A DNA stretch of 61,403 bases from DATNNN01 sp035601815 (GCA_035601815.1 DATNNN010000160.1:1-61403), one strand, 5' to 3'; positions 16,830 to 25,926 are shown, numbered from the stretch's first letter. The notes: a model not told the origin generated them from the sequence alone. A program made the numbers and translations.

Positions 16830-17409
16830 CCTGATCGCCATCGGCCGCGAGTGGCAGGCGCTCCTGCCGGACGCCGCCTTCGTCAGCCCGCATGCGCCGG
16901 AACCCTGCGGCGGCGCGCCCATGGGACGACAATGGTTCGGTCTGACGTTCCGCGATCCGGACGAGCGCTGGCGCGGGGTGACACGTGCGGCGCCCGTGCT
17001 CGATGCCTTCCTCGACGCCGAGCTCGCACGCTGGAAGGGGGCGCCCGAGAACCTGGCGCTCGTCGGCTTCAGCCAGGGCACCATGATGGCGTTGCACGTG
17101 GGGCTGCGCCGCAAGATGGGGCCGGCGGCAATCGTCGGCTACTCCGGCCTGCACGTGCTGCCGGAAAACCCGCAGGAAGCCGAGCGCGCGCTCGCCGAGA
17201 CCACGGCGCGGCCGCCGGTGCTGCTCGCGCACGGCGCGCTCGACGATCTCATCCCGGTGCAGGCGCTGTTTTCGTCGGCGCGCACGCTGGCGGCGGCCGG
17301 CGTGCCGGTGGAGTGGCACGTGTCGCAAGGAATCGGCCACGGAATCGACGGCGAGGGCCTGCGCCTGGGCGGGGCGTTCCTGCTGCGCGCCTTCGCAGCC
17401 AAGCGCTGA
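16732..17409 (+). CDS. Phospholipase/carboxylesterase family α/β-hydrolase
   Basis: A 225-residue cytosolic serine hydrolase. Features in order: VVFLHGYGADGNDL (oxyanion region, about residues 20-33), the nucleophile elbow GFSQGTMM near residue 117, the acid in HGALDDLIPV, and the histidine in GIGHGID. The family includes YpfH- and Est-type esterases acting on short acyl esters. Its ATG lies inside the end of the glycosylase frame with a ribosome-binding sequence CGGAGGCGG just upstream, so the two genes overlap by 98 bases and are probably co-expressed. Confidence 0.9.
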   Translation: MAALDGPRLEPRAGGPARELVVFLHGYGADGNDLIAIGREWQALLPDAAFVSPHAPEPCGGAPMGRQWFGLTFRDPDERWRGVTRAAPVLDAFLDAELARWKGAPENLALVGFSQGTMMALHVGLRRKMGPAAIVGYSGLHVLPENPQEAERALAETTARPPVLLAHGALDDLIPVQALFSSARTLAAAGVPVEWHVSQGIGHGIDGEGLRLGGAFLLRAFAAKR

Positions 17410-17424
17410 GCCCTTCTGCCGCGC

Positions 17425-17454
17425 TTCACAAAGCCGTTGCCTAGCCGATATATT
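17425..17454 (+). promoter_or_regulatory. Possible σ70-type promoter for the HNH gene
   Basis: TTCACA (17425-17430), an 18-base spacer and TATATT (17449-17454), placing a start about 45 bases upstream of the GTG of the HNH gene at 17508. Seen by eye only; one of few AT-rich hexamer pairs in this GC-rich stretch. Confidence 0.35.
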
Positions 17455-17507
17455 GCCGTCCAACAGAATCCCGGGGAACGGGGAGCGGAGGCAGCAGGAG
17501 CGTTTTC

Positions 17508-18065
17508 GTGAATATCGCGGTATCACCCGGAGCCTGGCCGGCGCTCGTGCTCAACGCGGACTACCGTCCGCTGAGCTACTACCCGCTGTCGGTCTGGGCG
17601 TGGCAGGACACCATCAAGGCGGTGTTCCTCGAGCGCGTGCACACGGTCGCCCACTACGACAAGAGCGTGCGCAGCCCGAGCGTCGAGATTCGGCTGCCCA
17701 GCGTCGTCTCGCTCAAGAAGTTCGTGAAGCCGGCGCGCCACCCCGCCTTCACCCGCTTCAACGTGTTCCTGCGCGACCGCTTCTCCTGCCAGTACTGCGG
17801 CTCGCGCGACGACCTCACCTTCGATCATCTGCTGCCCCGCTCGCGCGGCGGCCACACCACGTGGGAGAACGTGGTCGCGGCTTGCTCGGGCTGCAATCTG
17901 CGCAAGGGCGGCCTCGATCCGCACCAGTCGGGCATGTGGCCGTCGCAGCGGCCCTATCAGCCAAGCGTGCAGGACCTGCACCGCAACGGGCGGCTATTCC
18001 CGCCCAACTACCTGCACCAGAGCTGGCTCGACTATCTCTACTGGGATACCGAGCTCGACCCCTAA
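17508..18065 (+). CDS. HNH endonuclease (rhizobial housekeeping type)
   Basis: 185 residues starting at GTG, with CAGGAG (17495-17500) as ribosome-binding site. The nuclease core lies at about residues 91-133: C-x2-C (CQYCGSRDDL), the FDHLLPRSRGG histidine motif, the WENVVAACSGCN asparagine and second C-x2-C. Proteins like this, beginning with a PALVLNADYRPLSYYPLSVW segment, are widespread single-copy genes in alphaproteobacteria; the cellular role is unknown. Its stop overlaps the dsbB stop on the opposite strand by two bases. Confidence 0.88.
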   Translation: MNIAVSPGAWPALVLNADYRPLSYYPLSVWAWQDTIKAVFLERVHTVAHYDKSVRSPSVEIRLPSVVSLKKFVKPARHPAFTRFNVFLRDRFSCQYCGSRDDLTFDHLLPRSRGGHTTWENVVAACSGCNLRKGGLDPHQSGMWPSQRPYQPSVQDLHRNGRLFPPNYLHQSWLDYLYWDTELDP

Positions 18066-18574
18066 GCCGGACGGCGCGCGCCGAGGAAGGCGAGCACCGC
18101 CAGCGCGCCCGCGATCAGGGCGTTGTAACCGGCGAGCGAGATCCCGAGAAACGTCCAGGCGGCCCGGTCGCACGGGACGAATTGGGAATTTTGCAGCGAA
18201 GAGAGAATGTCGCCGGGCGGGCGTAGCGTACCGGTGCAGCTCGCCGGCCCCTTCCAGAAGCCCCACTCGATGCCAGCGTGATAGACGCCGAACCCCGAGC
18301 CGTAAACGAGCACGAGGCCCAGCGCGATGAGGCCCCAGCGTGCGAGCCGCGCGTATTTCGGGTCGCGCGCCATAATTCCGAGCATGAGTCCTGCCGGCAC
18401 CGCGATATAGTAGGGCACACGCTGGTCGAGGCAGAGCGGGCAGGGACGATAGCCGAGCACTAGCTCGAAGAACCAGGCGCCAGCGAGGGTCGCAGCGGCA
18501 ATCGCCGCGATGGTGCAACTTATCGTAGTGAGCGGAGTTGTCGTTGCGCGGCCGCGAATTGCATTGAACGTCAT
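18062..18574 (-). CDS. dsbB: Disulfide bond formation protein B
   Basis: Inner-membrane oxidase that re-oxidises periplasmic DsbA and passes electrons to quinone. With the ATG at 18574 (MTFNAIRGR) it has 170 residues and four helices. The first redox pair is C45-P-L-C48 in YRPCPLCLDQ; the second is the cysteines of ASCTGT and FVPCDRAAW in the second periplasmic loop. A longer frame extends to 18637 but would run past the divergent RlpA-like gene start. DsbA is not in the window. Confidence 0.9.
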   Translation of the reverse strand: MTFNAIRGRATTTPLTTISCTIAAIAAATLAGAWFFELVLGYRPCPLCLDQRVPYYIAVPAGLMLGIMARDPKYARLARWGLIALGLVLVYGSGFGVYHAGIEWGFWKGPASCTGTLRPPGDILSSLQNSQFVPCDRAAWTFLGISLAGYNALIAGALAVLAFLGARRPA

Positions 18575-18612
18575 GGTGGCTGCCTTTAGCCCGGCCGATC
18601 GCGAGAGTCGAC

Positions 18613-18963
18613 ATGCAATTGCGGCGAAATCCCACATGGGCGGCGATCGTGCTCGCCCTGATCGTCGCCATGGTTGCGAGCGACGCGGCCGGCGCGCCGC
18701 TCATGCGCGGTATCGCCACGTACTATCCCGGCCGTTCGGCCGGGATGCGGGCGGGCGAGTTCTCGGCGGCGCATCGCACCTTGCCGCTCGGCACCCGCGT
18801 GCGCGTGAAGGAGATCGCCAGCGGCCGCTCGGTGGTGGTGCGGATCAATGACCGCGGCCCGTTCGCGCCCGGGCGCATCATCGACATTTCGCACGTTGCG
18901 GCGCGGGCGCTTGGCATCATCAGCAAGGGAATCACCGAGGTCGAGCTCGAGATCGTCCGCTAG
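18613..18963 (+). CDS. RlpA-like double-psi β-barrel protein
   Basis: A 116-residue exported protein: signal peptide at residues 1-27, then a RlpA/DPBB domain with GIATYYPGRSAGMRAGEFSAAHRTLPLG and VRINDRGPFAPGRIIDIS, the conserved Asp-Arg-Gly-Pro loop. RlpA proteins cut peptidoglycan strands lacking stem peptides; there is no SPOR domain here and the catalytic His/Asp are kept (AAHRTL, NDRGP), so a small periplasmic lytic transglycosylase is the best guess. Divergent from dsbB with 38 bases between starts. Confidence 0.85.
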   Translation: MQLRRNPTWAAIVLALIVAMVASDAAGAPLMRGIATYYPGRSAGMRAGEFSAAHRTLPLGTRVRVKEIASGRSVVVRINDRGPFAPGRIIDISHVAARALGIISKGITEVELEIVR

Positions 18964-19007
18964 CCGGTGCTTGCCCGCGCCTTCGCGGTGACTATGATCC
19001 GCGCCAA

Positions 19008-19094
19008 GCCCCCGTGGCGGAATTGGTAGACGCGCCTGACTCAAAATCAGGTTGTCGCAAGGCAGTGCCCGTTCGACTCGGGCCGGGGGCACCA
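19008..19094 (+). tRNA. tRNA-Leu (anticodon CAA)
   Basis: 87 bases including an encoded CCA. The acceptor stem GCCCCCG pairs with CGGGGGC, the D-loop holds AATTGGTAGA, the anticodon arm is CCTGA-CTCAAAA-TCAGG with anticodon CAA at 19042-19044, a long class II variable arm follows, and the T-arm has GTTCGACTC. It reads UUG codons. The tRNA lies between the RlpA-like gene and the convergent DedA-like gene. Confidence 0.97.
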
Positions 19095-19110
19095 GCTCTT
19101 ATCGCGGCGG

Positions 19111-19692
19111 TTAGAACAAGAACGTTGCTGCGTAGATGCCGCCGAAGAAGATCACCGCAAACAGGAACGCGAACAATCCAAGCCGCTTTTCGATGAAGAT
19201 ACGGGCCGGCTCGCCCCACACGTAAAGAAGCGCCGCCAGCATGTAGAAGCGCGCGCCGCGGGTGATGATCGAGAGCACGGTGAACCAGAAAAGGTCGTAG
19301 CCGGCGAAGCCCGAGGTGATGGTCACCACCTTGTAGGGAATGGGCGTCAGGCCCTTGAGCAGGATAATCCAGTGGCCGTAATGGGCGTAGGCGGCGCGAA
19401 AGGTCTCGGCCTTGTCGCCGTAGCCGTAAAGATCGATGAGAAACTTGCCGAGTGTGTCGTAGAGCAGTGCGCCGATGGCGTAGCCGAGGAGCCCGCCGAC
19501 GACCGACGTGACGGTGCAGATGCCGGCGTAGAAGAACGCCCGGCGCGGCCGGGCGAGCGACATGGGAATGAGGATCACATCCGGCGGGATCGGGAACACC
19601 GAACTTTCGGCCAACGAGATGGCGCCAAGCGCCCAGAGCGCCGAAGGCCGCGCCGACAGCGCGATCGTCCAGTCGTAGAGGCGGCGCAGCAT
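19111..19692 (-). CDS. YqaA/DedA-family (SNARE-associated) membrane protein
   Basis: 193 residues with about five hydrophobic segments. The DedA-like core is visible: AESSVFPIPPDVILIPMSLA (conserved PIPP turn near residue 36) and LLKGLTPIPYKVVTITSGFAGYD. DedA proteins are thought to act in lipid flipping or proton-dependent transport in the inner membrane; the YqaA subgroup is uncharacterised. Its end lies 16 bases from the tRNA-Leu 3' end. Confidence 0.88.
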   Translation of the reverse strand: MLRRLYDWTIALSARPSALWALGAISLAESSVFPIPPDVILIPMSLARPRRAFFYAGICTVTSVVGGLLGYAIGALLYDTLGKFLIDLYGYGDKAETFRAAYAHYGHWIILLKGLTPIPYKVVTITSGFAGYDLFWFTVLSIITRGARFYMLAALLYVWGEPARIFIEKRLGLFAFLFAVIFFGGIYAATFLF

Positions 19693-19740
19693 CGGCTCGC
19701 TCTCTAAAGGCGGGAAACGGTCAAGTAAAGGGAAGCGGGC

Positions 19741-20118
19741 TCAGCGCGTGCCGCGGCGGCGGTCGAGCGATTCCGGAGTCTTATCGCGCGGCAGATCGGG
19801 AAATCCGTTCTTCGGCATCTTCTCGGCGATCCCCATGAGTTTCTCGCGGCGGTCCATCTCGGCCCACACGTCCTTGGGCTGCACCTTGGCGTCGGCCCAC
19901 AGCACCACGATGTGATAGAGAAGGTCGGCGCTCTCGCGGATCACGTCCTGGCGCCGTCCGGCTGCCGCTTCGAGCGCCACCTCGGCTGCTTCCTCCGCAA
20001 CCTTCTTGGCGATCTTGCGCTTGCCGGCACGCAAGAGCCGGCCGGTGCGGGAAGCGATCGAATCCTTGCCGCGGATCGTGGTGACCGCCTCGTAGAGGCG
20101 CTGCAGCGAATCACTCAT
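19741..20118 (-). CDS. hisE: Phosphoribosyl-ATP diphosphatase
   Basis: Second step of histidine synthesis: hydrolyses PR-ATP to PR-AMP and pyrophosphate. Starting at the ATG at 20118 (MSDSLQRLYEAV) it has 125 residues, an all-α MazG-like fold with the metal-binding EEAAEVALEA and ESADLLYHIVVLW motifs. A longer open frame upstream to 20316 has no family resemblance. No other his genes are adjacent, unlike the usual hisBHAFE order, so hisE is detached here. Confidence 0.92.
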   Translation of the reverse strand: MSDSLQRLYEAVTTIRGKDSIASRTGRLLRAGKRKIAKKVAEEAAEVALEAAAGRRQDVIRESADLLYHIVVLWADAKVQPKDVWAEMDRREKLMGIAEKMPKNGFPDLPRDKTPESLDRRRGTR

Positions 20119-20314
20119 TGCTTTCAACATACTATGTCGGCAGCGCCGCGCGAATCCTCTCCCTTCGTGCATCAACGTTAACGCGCGCCCTTTCGACCCG
20201 CGGCGCGCGACGAAGCTCGTTGTCGCTTGCTCTTCATGACAGCATGGTCTTTGCTCTGAAATCGAGGCGGCGGCTGGCTTTGTCGTAGTTTCGCAAGGGA
20301 GTGGAAGTCTCTCC

Positions 20315-21364
20315 ATGAATTTCGTCGTTTGCCGCGGATACGCGGCGCGTGTGACGCGTTATGCGTTAGCCGTGGCGGCCGCGATCTCGGTTGCCGCAAC
20401 CGGCATCGCCAGCGCCCAAAACACCGCCGTACGATTCTCGCTTGATTCGAAACTCGAAGGACCCATGGCGCCGTTCGCCGTCGCGATCGATCGCGGCTAC
20501 TACCGTGCCGAAGGCCTCGAGGTCACCATCGACGCCGGGGTGGGCCCGATCGAACCGATCAATCGCGTCGCGTCCGGCAACTACGACTTGGCCTTCACCG
20601 ATATCAACACGCTGATCAAGTTTCGCGACGCCAATCCGCAGACGCCGATCAAGGCGGTGTTCATGGTCTACAACAAGCCGCCCTACGCGGTCGTCGGGCG
20701 CAAGAGCCGCGGCGTCGCCGCACCCAAGGATCTCGAAGGAAAAAAACTCGGCGCGCCGGCCGCCGACGTTGCTTACGCGCAGTGGCCGGTCTTCGTGCAG
20801 GTGAACGGCATCGACGCGTCGAAAGTGACGGTGGAGAATATCGGCTTTCCGGTGCGCGAGCCGATGCTCGCGGCGGGCCAGCTCGACGCCCTCACCGGTA
20901 TCTCGTTCTGGTCCTATATCAATCTCAAGGAGCGCGGGGTGCCCGCCGACGACATCGTCGTGCTGCTTATGGCCGATTACGGCGTCAATCTTTATGGCAA
21001 CGCGATCATCGTCAATCCCAAGTTCGCCGCGGAGAAGCCGGAGGCGGTGAGGGGATTCCTTCGCGCATTCCTCAAGGGGATGAAGGACACGGTCAAGGAT
21101 CCGACGGCCGCCGTCGATTCCGTGATCAAGCGTATCGAGGGGACGAAAAAAGAGGTCGAGCTCGAGCGCCTGCAGATGGCGCTGCGCGACAACATCCTTA
21201 CGCCGGAGGTAAAGGCGAACGGCTTCGGCGGCGTCGACCCGGCGCGCCTCGATAAGTCCATCGACCAGATCGCGCTCACCTATAATTTCAAGGCCAAGCC
21301 CAAGGCCGCCGACCTGTTCGATGCGCAGTTCCTGCCGCCGGCCGCCGACCGCGCCGTTCAGTAA
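20315..21364 (+). CDS. NMT1/THI5-like ABC-transporter substrate-binding protein
   Basis: 349 residues with a signal peptide (1-35, ending GIASA). The mature part is a type II periplasmic binding fold with the NMT1 pattern: PFAVAIDRGYYRAEGLEVTIDAG, then GNYDLAFTDINTLIKF, then GKKLGAPAADVAYAQWPVF. This family binds sulfonates, nitrate-like anions, pyrimidine or thiamine precursors; the ligand here is unknown. No cognate permease or ATPase gene is adjacent: the next gene is an unrelated exporter. The 196 bases upstream hold no gene. Confidence 0.88.
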   Translation: MNFVVCRGYAARVTRYALAVAAAISVAATGIASAQNTAVRFSLDSKLEGPMAPFAVAIDRGYYRAEGLEVTIDAGVGPIEPINRVASGNYDLAFTDINTLIKFRDANPQTPIKAVFMVYNKPPYAVVGRKSRGVAAPKDLEGKKLGAPAADVAYAQWPVFVQVNGIDASKVTVENIGFPVREPMLAAGQLDALTGISFWSYINLKERGVPADDIVVLLMADYGVNLYGNAIIVNPKFAAEKPEAVRGFLRAFLKGMKDTVKDPTAAVDSVIKRIEGTKKEVELERLQMALRDNILTPEVKANGFGGVDPARLDKSIDQIALTYNFKAKPKAADLFDAQFLPPAADRAVQ

Positions 21365-21492
21365 CGCCGGCATGGCGTTCCAGGCGCCGACGCTATTTCC
21401 GCGGCAAACACCCTCCATGGTTAACCGGGCTCGGCAACGAACCGATTGCGGACCGCCGCGTTCTCGCTAGAGTCCGCCGCCGGAAAACGCCC

Positions 21493-23277
21493 ATGTCCTT
21501 CATCCGCCTCTATGCCCGCGTCTTCCTTCTCCTCGGCCCCGAGGCGAAGCTCGGCGTCTTTCTCGCCGGTGCCAATATCCTGTTGGCCATCGCCCAGTTC
21601 GCCGAGCCGGTGCTTTTCGGCCGCATCGTCGACGCGCTGGTGCGGGCGCAAACGGGCGGCCGCACCCCGCAGATGGCGGATCTGGTGCCGCTGCTCGGCG
21701 CCTGGGTGGCGTTCGGCCTGTTCAGCATCGCCTCTGGCGTGACGCTCGCGCTCCACGCCGATCGTCTCGCACACCGGCGGCGGCTCGCCATCATCACCAG
21801 CTACTTCGAGCACGTGCTGCACTTGCCGCTCGCCTACCACGGCGGCACCCATTCCGGCCGCCTCATGAAGGTGATGTTGCAAGGCGCCGACGCGCTGTGG
21901 GGCTTGTGGCTGTCGTTCTTCCGCGATCACTGCGCGGCGTTCGTGGCGCTGATCGCGCTCCTGCCGGTTACGATCTGGATGAACTGGCGGCTCGGGCTCT
22001 TGCTCGTGGCGTTGCTCGTGGTGTTCGCGGCCGTCATTTCGTACGTGATGCGGCAGACCGAGACGATGCAATCGGGCGTGGAGCGGCATCAATCCGATCT
22101 GGCCGAGCGTGCGTCCGATGCGTTCGGCAATATCGCGCTGATCCAGAGCTTTGCGCGGGTCGACGCCGAGGTGGTCGGCTTGAAGGACGTGGCGAGCCGT
22201 GTGCTTGCTGCGCAGATTCCGGTTCTGTCGTGGTGGGCGATCGTTGCGGTGGCGACGCGGGCAGCGACTACGCTGACGATTCTCGCGATCTTCATCGTCG
22301 GCACCTGGCTCTACATTCACGATCTGACCACGGTCGGAGAGATCGTGACCTTCGTCGGCATCGCCGGCCTGTTCGTCGGCAAGCTCGAGCTGACGATGGC
22401 CTTCACCAACCGGCTCCTGCTCGACGCGCCGCGACTCAAGGACTTCATGGAGGTGCTGGACGCCGCACCTTCAGTGCGCGACCGGCCGGGCGCCATTGAC
22501 ATCGGCCGCGTGCGTGGCGAGGTGGAGTTCGACGATGTGTCGCTCTCCTACGACGGCAAGCGGGCCGCCGTTGCCGATCTCTCCTTCAAGGTCGCGCCGG
22601 GCGAGACGGTTGCGGTGGTGGGCGCCACCGGCGCCGGCAAATCCACGGCGCTGTCGCTGCTGCATCGGTCGTTTGACCCCCAGTCGGGCGTGGTGAAGGT
22701 AGACGGCCACGACGTGCGCGACGTGAAGCTCGTGTCGCTTCGCCACAACATCGGCGTGGTGTTCCAGGAGGCGCTCCTATTCAACCGCTCGATCGAGGAA
22801 AACTTGCGCATCGGCAAGCCCGACGCCACGCCCGAAGAGATAGCGGCAGCGATTTCCCGCGCCCAGGCCGACGAGTTCATCGCCCGCACCCCTGGCGGCC
22901 TTGCCGCCAACGTTGGCGAGCGCGGCCGCTCGCTCTCTGGCGGCGAGCGCCAGCGCATCACCATCGCCCGCGTGCTGTTGAAAGACCCGCCGATCCTCAT
23001 CCTCGACGAGGCGACGAGCGCGCTCGACGCCTCCACCGAAGGCAAGGTTCAGGCGGCGATCGAGGAGGTGATGAAGGGGCGCACCACCTTCGTCATCGCG
23101 CACCGGCTCGCCACCGTGCGCAACGCCGACCGCATCCTGGTGTTCCACGAAGGCCACATCGTCGAGACCGGCAACTTCGACGAGCTGGTGCGGCAGAACG
23201 GCCGTTTCGCCGCACTCGCCCGCGCGCAATTTATGGTACGCGACGAGCCCGTGCCCGCCATGCCGGCGGCGCAATAA
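21493..23277 (+). CDS. ndvA: ABC exporter of the cyclic β-1,2-glucan (NdvA/ChvA) type
   Basis: 594-residue fused half-transporter: six-helix membrane domain at residues 1-320 and ATPase at 340-590. Walker A GATGAGKST at 377-385, ABC signature LSGGE near 480, Walker B ILILDEATSALD near 499-510. The N-terminus (FIRLYARVFLLLGPEAKLG, then AEPVLFGRIVDAL) and length closely follow rhizobial NdvA, which exports cyclic glucan to the periplasm for osmoadaptation and symbiosis. No glucan synthase (ndvB) is in the window, so substrate remains inferred. Confidence 0.82.
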   Translation: MSFIRLYARVFLLLGPEAKLGVFLAGANILLAIAQFAEPVLFGRIVDALVRAQTGGRTPQMADLVPLLGAWVAFGLFSIASGVTLALHADRLAHRRRLAIITSYFEHVLHLPLAYHGGTHSGRLMKVMLQGADALWGLWLSFFRDHCAAFVALIALLPVTIWMNWRLGLLLVALLVVFAAVISYVMRQTETMQSGVERHQSDLAERASDAFGNIALIQSFARVDAEVVGLKDVASRVLAAQIPVLSWWAIVAVATRAATTLTILAIFIVGTWLYIHDLTTVGEIVTFVGIAGLFVGKLELTMAFTNRLLLDAPRLKDFMEVLDAAPSVRDRPGAIDIGRVRGEVEFDDVSLSYDGKRAAVADLSFKVAPGETVAVVGATGAGKSTALSLLHRSFDPQSGVVKVDGHDVRDVKLVSLRHNIGVVFQEALLFNRSIEENLRIGKPDATPEEIAAAISRAQADEFIARTPGGLAANVGERGRSLSGGERQRITIARVLLKDPPILILDEATSALDASTEGKVQAAIEEVMKGRTTFVIAHRLATVRNADRILVFHEGHIVETGNFDELVRQNGRFAALARAQFMVRDEPVPAMPAAQ

Positions 23278-23284
23278 GCCGAGA

Positions 23285-24454
23285 TCAGCGTAGCCGTTCC
23301 AGGATGGATACGTAGTTGGCGACGGCGGCGCCGCCCATGTTGAAGATGCCGCCGAGGCGGGCATCCTTGATCTGCATGTCGCCGGCTTCGCCGCGGAGCT
23401 GCATGGCCGTGATCGCGTGCATGGAAACGCCGGTGGCGCCGATGGGGTGCCCCTTGGATTTGAGCCCGCCCGATGGATTGACCGGCAGCCGCCCGCTTTT
23501 CTCGGTGATGCCCTCGGCGATCACGTCGGCGCCGCGGCCGGGCTTGGCGAGACCCATGGCCTCGTACTCGATCAGCTCGGCAATGGTGAAGCAGTCGTGG
23601 GTTTCGATGAAGGAAAGATCGTCGAGCTTCACGCCCGCCTGCTTCAGCGCGCGCGCCCAGGCCTCGGCGCAGCCCTCGAACTTCAAGATATCGCGCTTGG
23701 ACAGCGGCAGGAAATCCTGGGCGTGCGCCGCGGCGCGGAAGGCGATCGCCTTCTTGTCGAGCCGCAGCGCCGTCTCCACGTCGGCGAGGACGATGGCGGC
23801 AGCACCATCGGACACGAGCGAGCAGTCGGTGCGCTTCAGGGGGCCGGCGACGCGCGGGTTCTTCTCGCCCTCGGCGCGGCAGAAGTCGTAGCCGAGGTCC
23901 TTGCGGATCTGCGCGTAGGGATTGGCGACGCCGTTCTTGTGGTTCTTGGCGGCGATCCGTGCCAGTGCGTCGGACTGGTCGCCGTATTTCTGAAAGTAGG
24001 CGTCGGCGATCTTGCCGAAGATGCCGGCAAAGCCCGCGGGCGTGCCGGCGTCCTCGGGGAGGTACGAAGCGCCGAGGAGAATGTCGCCCACCTCGGCGCC
24101 GGGCGTCTTGGTCATCTGCTCGACGCCGACCACGAGCACGATGCGCGCCGAGCGCGCGGCGATCGCCTTCAACCCCTGATGCACGGCGGCGGAACCGGTG
24201 GCGCAGGCGTTCTCCACCCGGGTCGCCGGCTTGAAGCGGAACGCGGGGTCGGCCTGCAGCACGAGCGCTGCCGTGAATTGCTGTGGCGAAAAGCCGCCGT
24301 TGAAATGGCCGAGCACGATCTCGTCCACGTCGGCGGCGGCGATGGCGGCATCGGCGAGGGCGTCGCGCGCGACGCGGACGACGAGGCTTTCGATGCTCTC
24401 AGTGTCGAGCTTGCCGAAGGGCGTATGCGCAACGCCGACGATGCAGGCGGTCAT
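23285..24454 (-). CDS. Thiolase (acetyl-CoA acetyltransferase family)
   Basis: 389 residues, full thiolase fold. The nucleophilic cysteine C84 is present in RVENACATGSAAVHQG; the C-terminal motifs are VNPSGGLKSKGHPIGATG (histidine) and GIFNMGGAAVANY in place of the usual second catalytic cysteine motif. It is closer to the SCP-x/acetyl-CoA acetyltransferase group than to PhaA/FadA. Acts in acyl-CoA condensation or thiolysis. Convergent with the ABC exporter gene with only seven bases between stops. Confidence 0.88.
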   Translation of the reverse strand: MTACIVGVAHTPFGKLDTESIESLVVRVARDALADAAIAAADVDEIVLGHFNGGFSPQQFTAALVLQADPAFRFKPATRVENACATGSAAVHQGLKAIAARSARIVLVVGVEQMTKTPGAEVGDILLGASYLPEDAGTPAGFAGIFGKIADAYFQKYGDQSDALARIAAKNHKNGVANPYAQIRKDLGYDFCRAEGEKNPRVAGPLKRTDCSLVSDGAAAIVLADVETALRLDKKAIAFRAAAHAQDFLPLSKRDILKFEGCAEAWARALKQAGVKLDDLSFIETHDCFTIAELIEYEAMGLAKPGRGADVIAEGITEKSGRLPVNPSGGLKSKGHPIGATGVSMHAITAMQLRGEAGDMQIKDARLGGIFNMGGAAVANYVSILERLR

Positions 24455-24622
24455 GCTTCTCTCCGTGCTCGCTGAAATATATGCTGTCCGGGCCGGTGGC
24501 GCACGGCCTCTTTGCGCGGACGGCGGAACACGCTAGGAGAGGCCGAGGCGCGGCCGAGGGCCGCCGCCGCATTTCCGCCATCCTCGCGCTTGAGCGACGC
24601 CGGCCTGAACAACGGAACGAAC

Positions 24623-25915
24623 GTGCCGATACCCTTTCGTCAGTCGCTCATCGTTGTCGCCGCGGGTGCCGCGCTCGCCGCGCCGGCCGCGGCCGGCCCC
24701 TATCTCCTGATCGACGCGGAGAGCGGCAAGGTTCTGGCCCAGCACGATGCCGGCCAGCCGTGGCATCCGGCCTCGGTCACCAAACTGATGACCGCATACA
24801 TGACGTTCCGCGCCATGCGCGAGGGCCGGCTGCAGCCGACCACGCTGCTCAACGTGTCGGAGCTCGCGACCTCTCAGGCGCCGTCGAAGATGGGCTTCGC
24901 GCCCGGTACCAAGGTCAGCGTCGACAACGCGCTGAAGATGCTCATGGTCAAGTCGGCGAACGACATGGCCGTCGTGCTTGGCGAGGGCGTCGGCGGCACG
25001 CTGCCGGACTTCATCACCGAGATGAACCGGGCGGCGGCGCAGCTTGGCATGACCGGCACCCGCTTCATCAATCCCAACGGCCTGCCCGATGACGGGCAGA
25101 TCACCACCGCGCGCGACATGGCGATTCTCGCCCGCGCCATCATGCACGAGTTCCCCGAGCACGAGATGCTGTTCCGCATCCCGGCCATCCGCTTCGGCCG
25201 CAAGGTGATGCGCAACCCCAACCGGCTCCTCGACCGCTTCCCCGGCGCCGACGGCATGAAGACCGGCTTCATCTGCGCCTCGGGCTTCAACGTGGTGGCG
25301 AGCGCCAAGCGGGGCGACAAGCGGGTGATCGCCGTCGTGTTCGGCGCCTATTCGTCGTCGCAGCGAGCGGAGGACGCGGCGCGCCTGCTCGAGCGCGGGT
25401 TCGAGCCGCGCTTCTCGCTCGCAGCACTATTCTCCAGCGACCGGCGCCTCGTGGAGGCGATCCCCAACGTGGAGGCGGCACCGGCGGATCTGCGCAACGT
25501 GATGTGCAATCCCAAGCGCAGGCGGCCGGCGGCGGAAACCGATCAGGACGACGACGAAGATAACGCCGAGGATCCGGCCGCCACCAACACCGGGGCCAAG
25601 GGCGCCAAGGAAAAGAAGAACCTGCTTATCGATCTGCCGCGCTCTATGGCGCCGGTGCATGTTTATGCCGGCGCGAGCGAGCCGCCGCTGCAGAAGGAGG
25701 CGGTCGAGCGGCGCAAGAAGAAGGGCAAGCGGATCGCGAAGAAGACCGAGGCCAAGGCGAGCGAGGTCAAGGCCGATGGCGCCGCGAAAGCGGAGCCCGC
25801 CAAGAAAAAGGCAGTGAAGAAGCAGGCCGAAGAAAAGAAAGCGGCGCCGGAAAAGAAGAGCGCGGAGAAGCAGAAGACCGAGAAGAAACAGAGCAAGGAA
25901 AAGGCGAAAGAGTAA
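24623..25915 (+). CDS. D-alanyl-D-alanine carboxypeptidase (class A PBP) with basic tail
   Basis: Periplasmic enzyme that trims the terminal D-Ala from peptidoglycan stem peptides. Started at GTG 24623 (MPIPFRQS, then a signal peptide to about residue 25), 430 residues. Active-site motifs: S51-V-T-K54, S111-A-N113, K213-T-G215. The last 95 residues are very rich in Lys, Glu and Ala (KKKGKRIAKKTEAKASE and similar), a flexible basic tail in place of the usual membrane-anchoring amphipathic helix. The tail may hold the enzyme to wall polymers; that is inference. Confidence 0.9.
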   Translation: MPIPFRQSLIVVAAGAALAAPAAAGPYLLIDAESGKVLAQHDAGQPWHPASVTKLMTAYMTFRAMREGRLQPTTLLNVSELATSQAPSKMGFAPGTKVSVDNALKMLMVKSANDMAVVLGEGVGGTLPDFITEMNRAAAQLGMTGTRFINPNGLPDDGQITTARDMAILARAIMHEFPEHEMLFRIPAIRFGRKVMRNPNRLLDRFPGADGMKTGFICASGFNVVASAKRGDKRVIAVVFGAYSSSQRAEDAARLLERGFEPRFSLAALFSSDRRLVEAIPNVEAAPADLRNVMCNPKRRRPAAETDQDDDEDNAEDPAATNTGAKGAKEKKNLLIDLPRSMAPVHVYAGASEPPLQKEAVERRKKKGKRIAKKTEAKASEVKADGAAKAEPAKKKAVKKQAEEKKAAPEKKSAEKQKTEKKQSKEKAKE

Positions 25916-25926
25916 GCACGCGGGCC

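Noticed and set aside
19008..19094. tRNA-Leu as an integration site
   Set aside because: No repeated tRNA 3' end or integrase is visible around it; neighbours are ordinary chromosomal genes.
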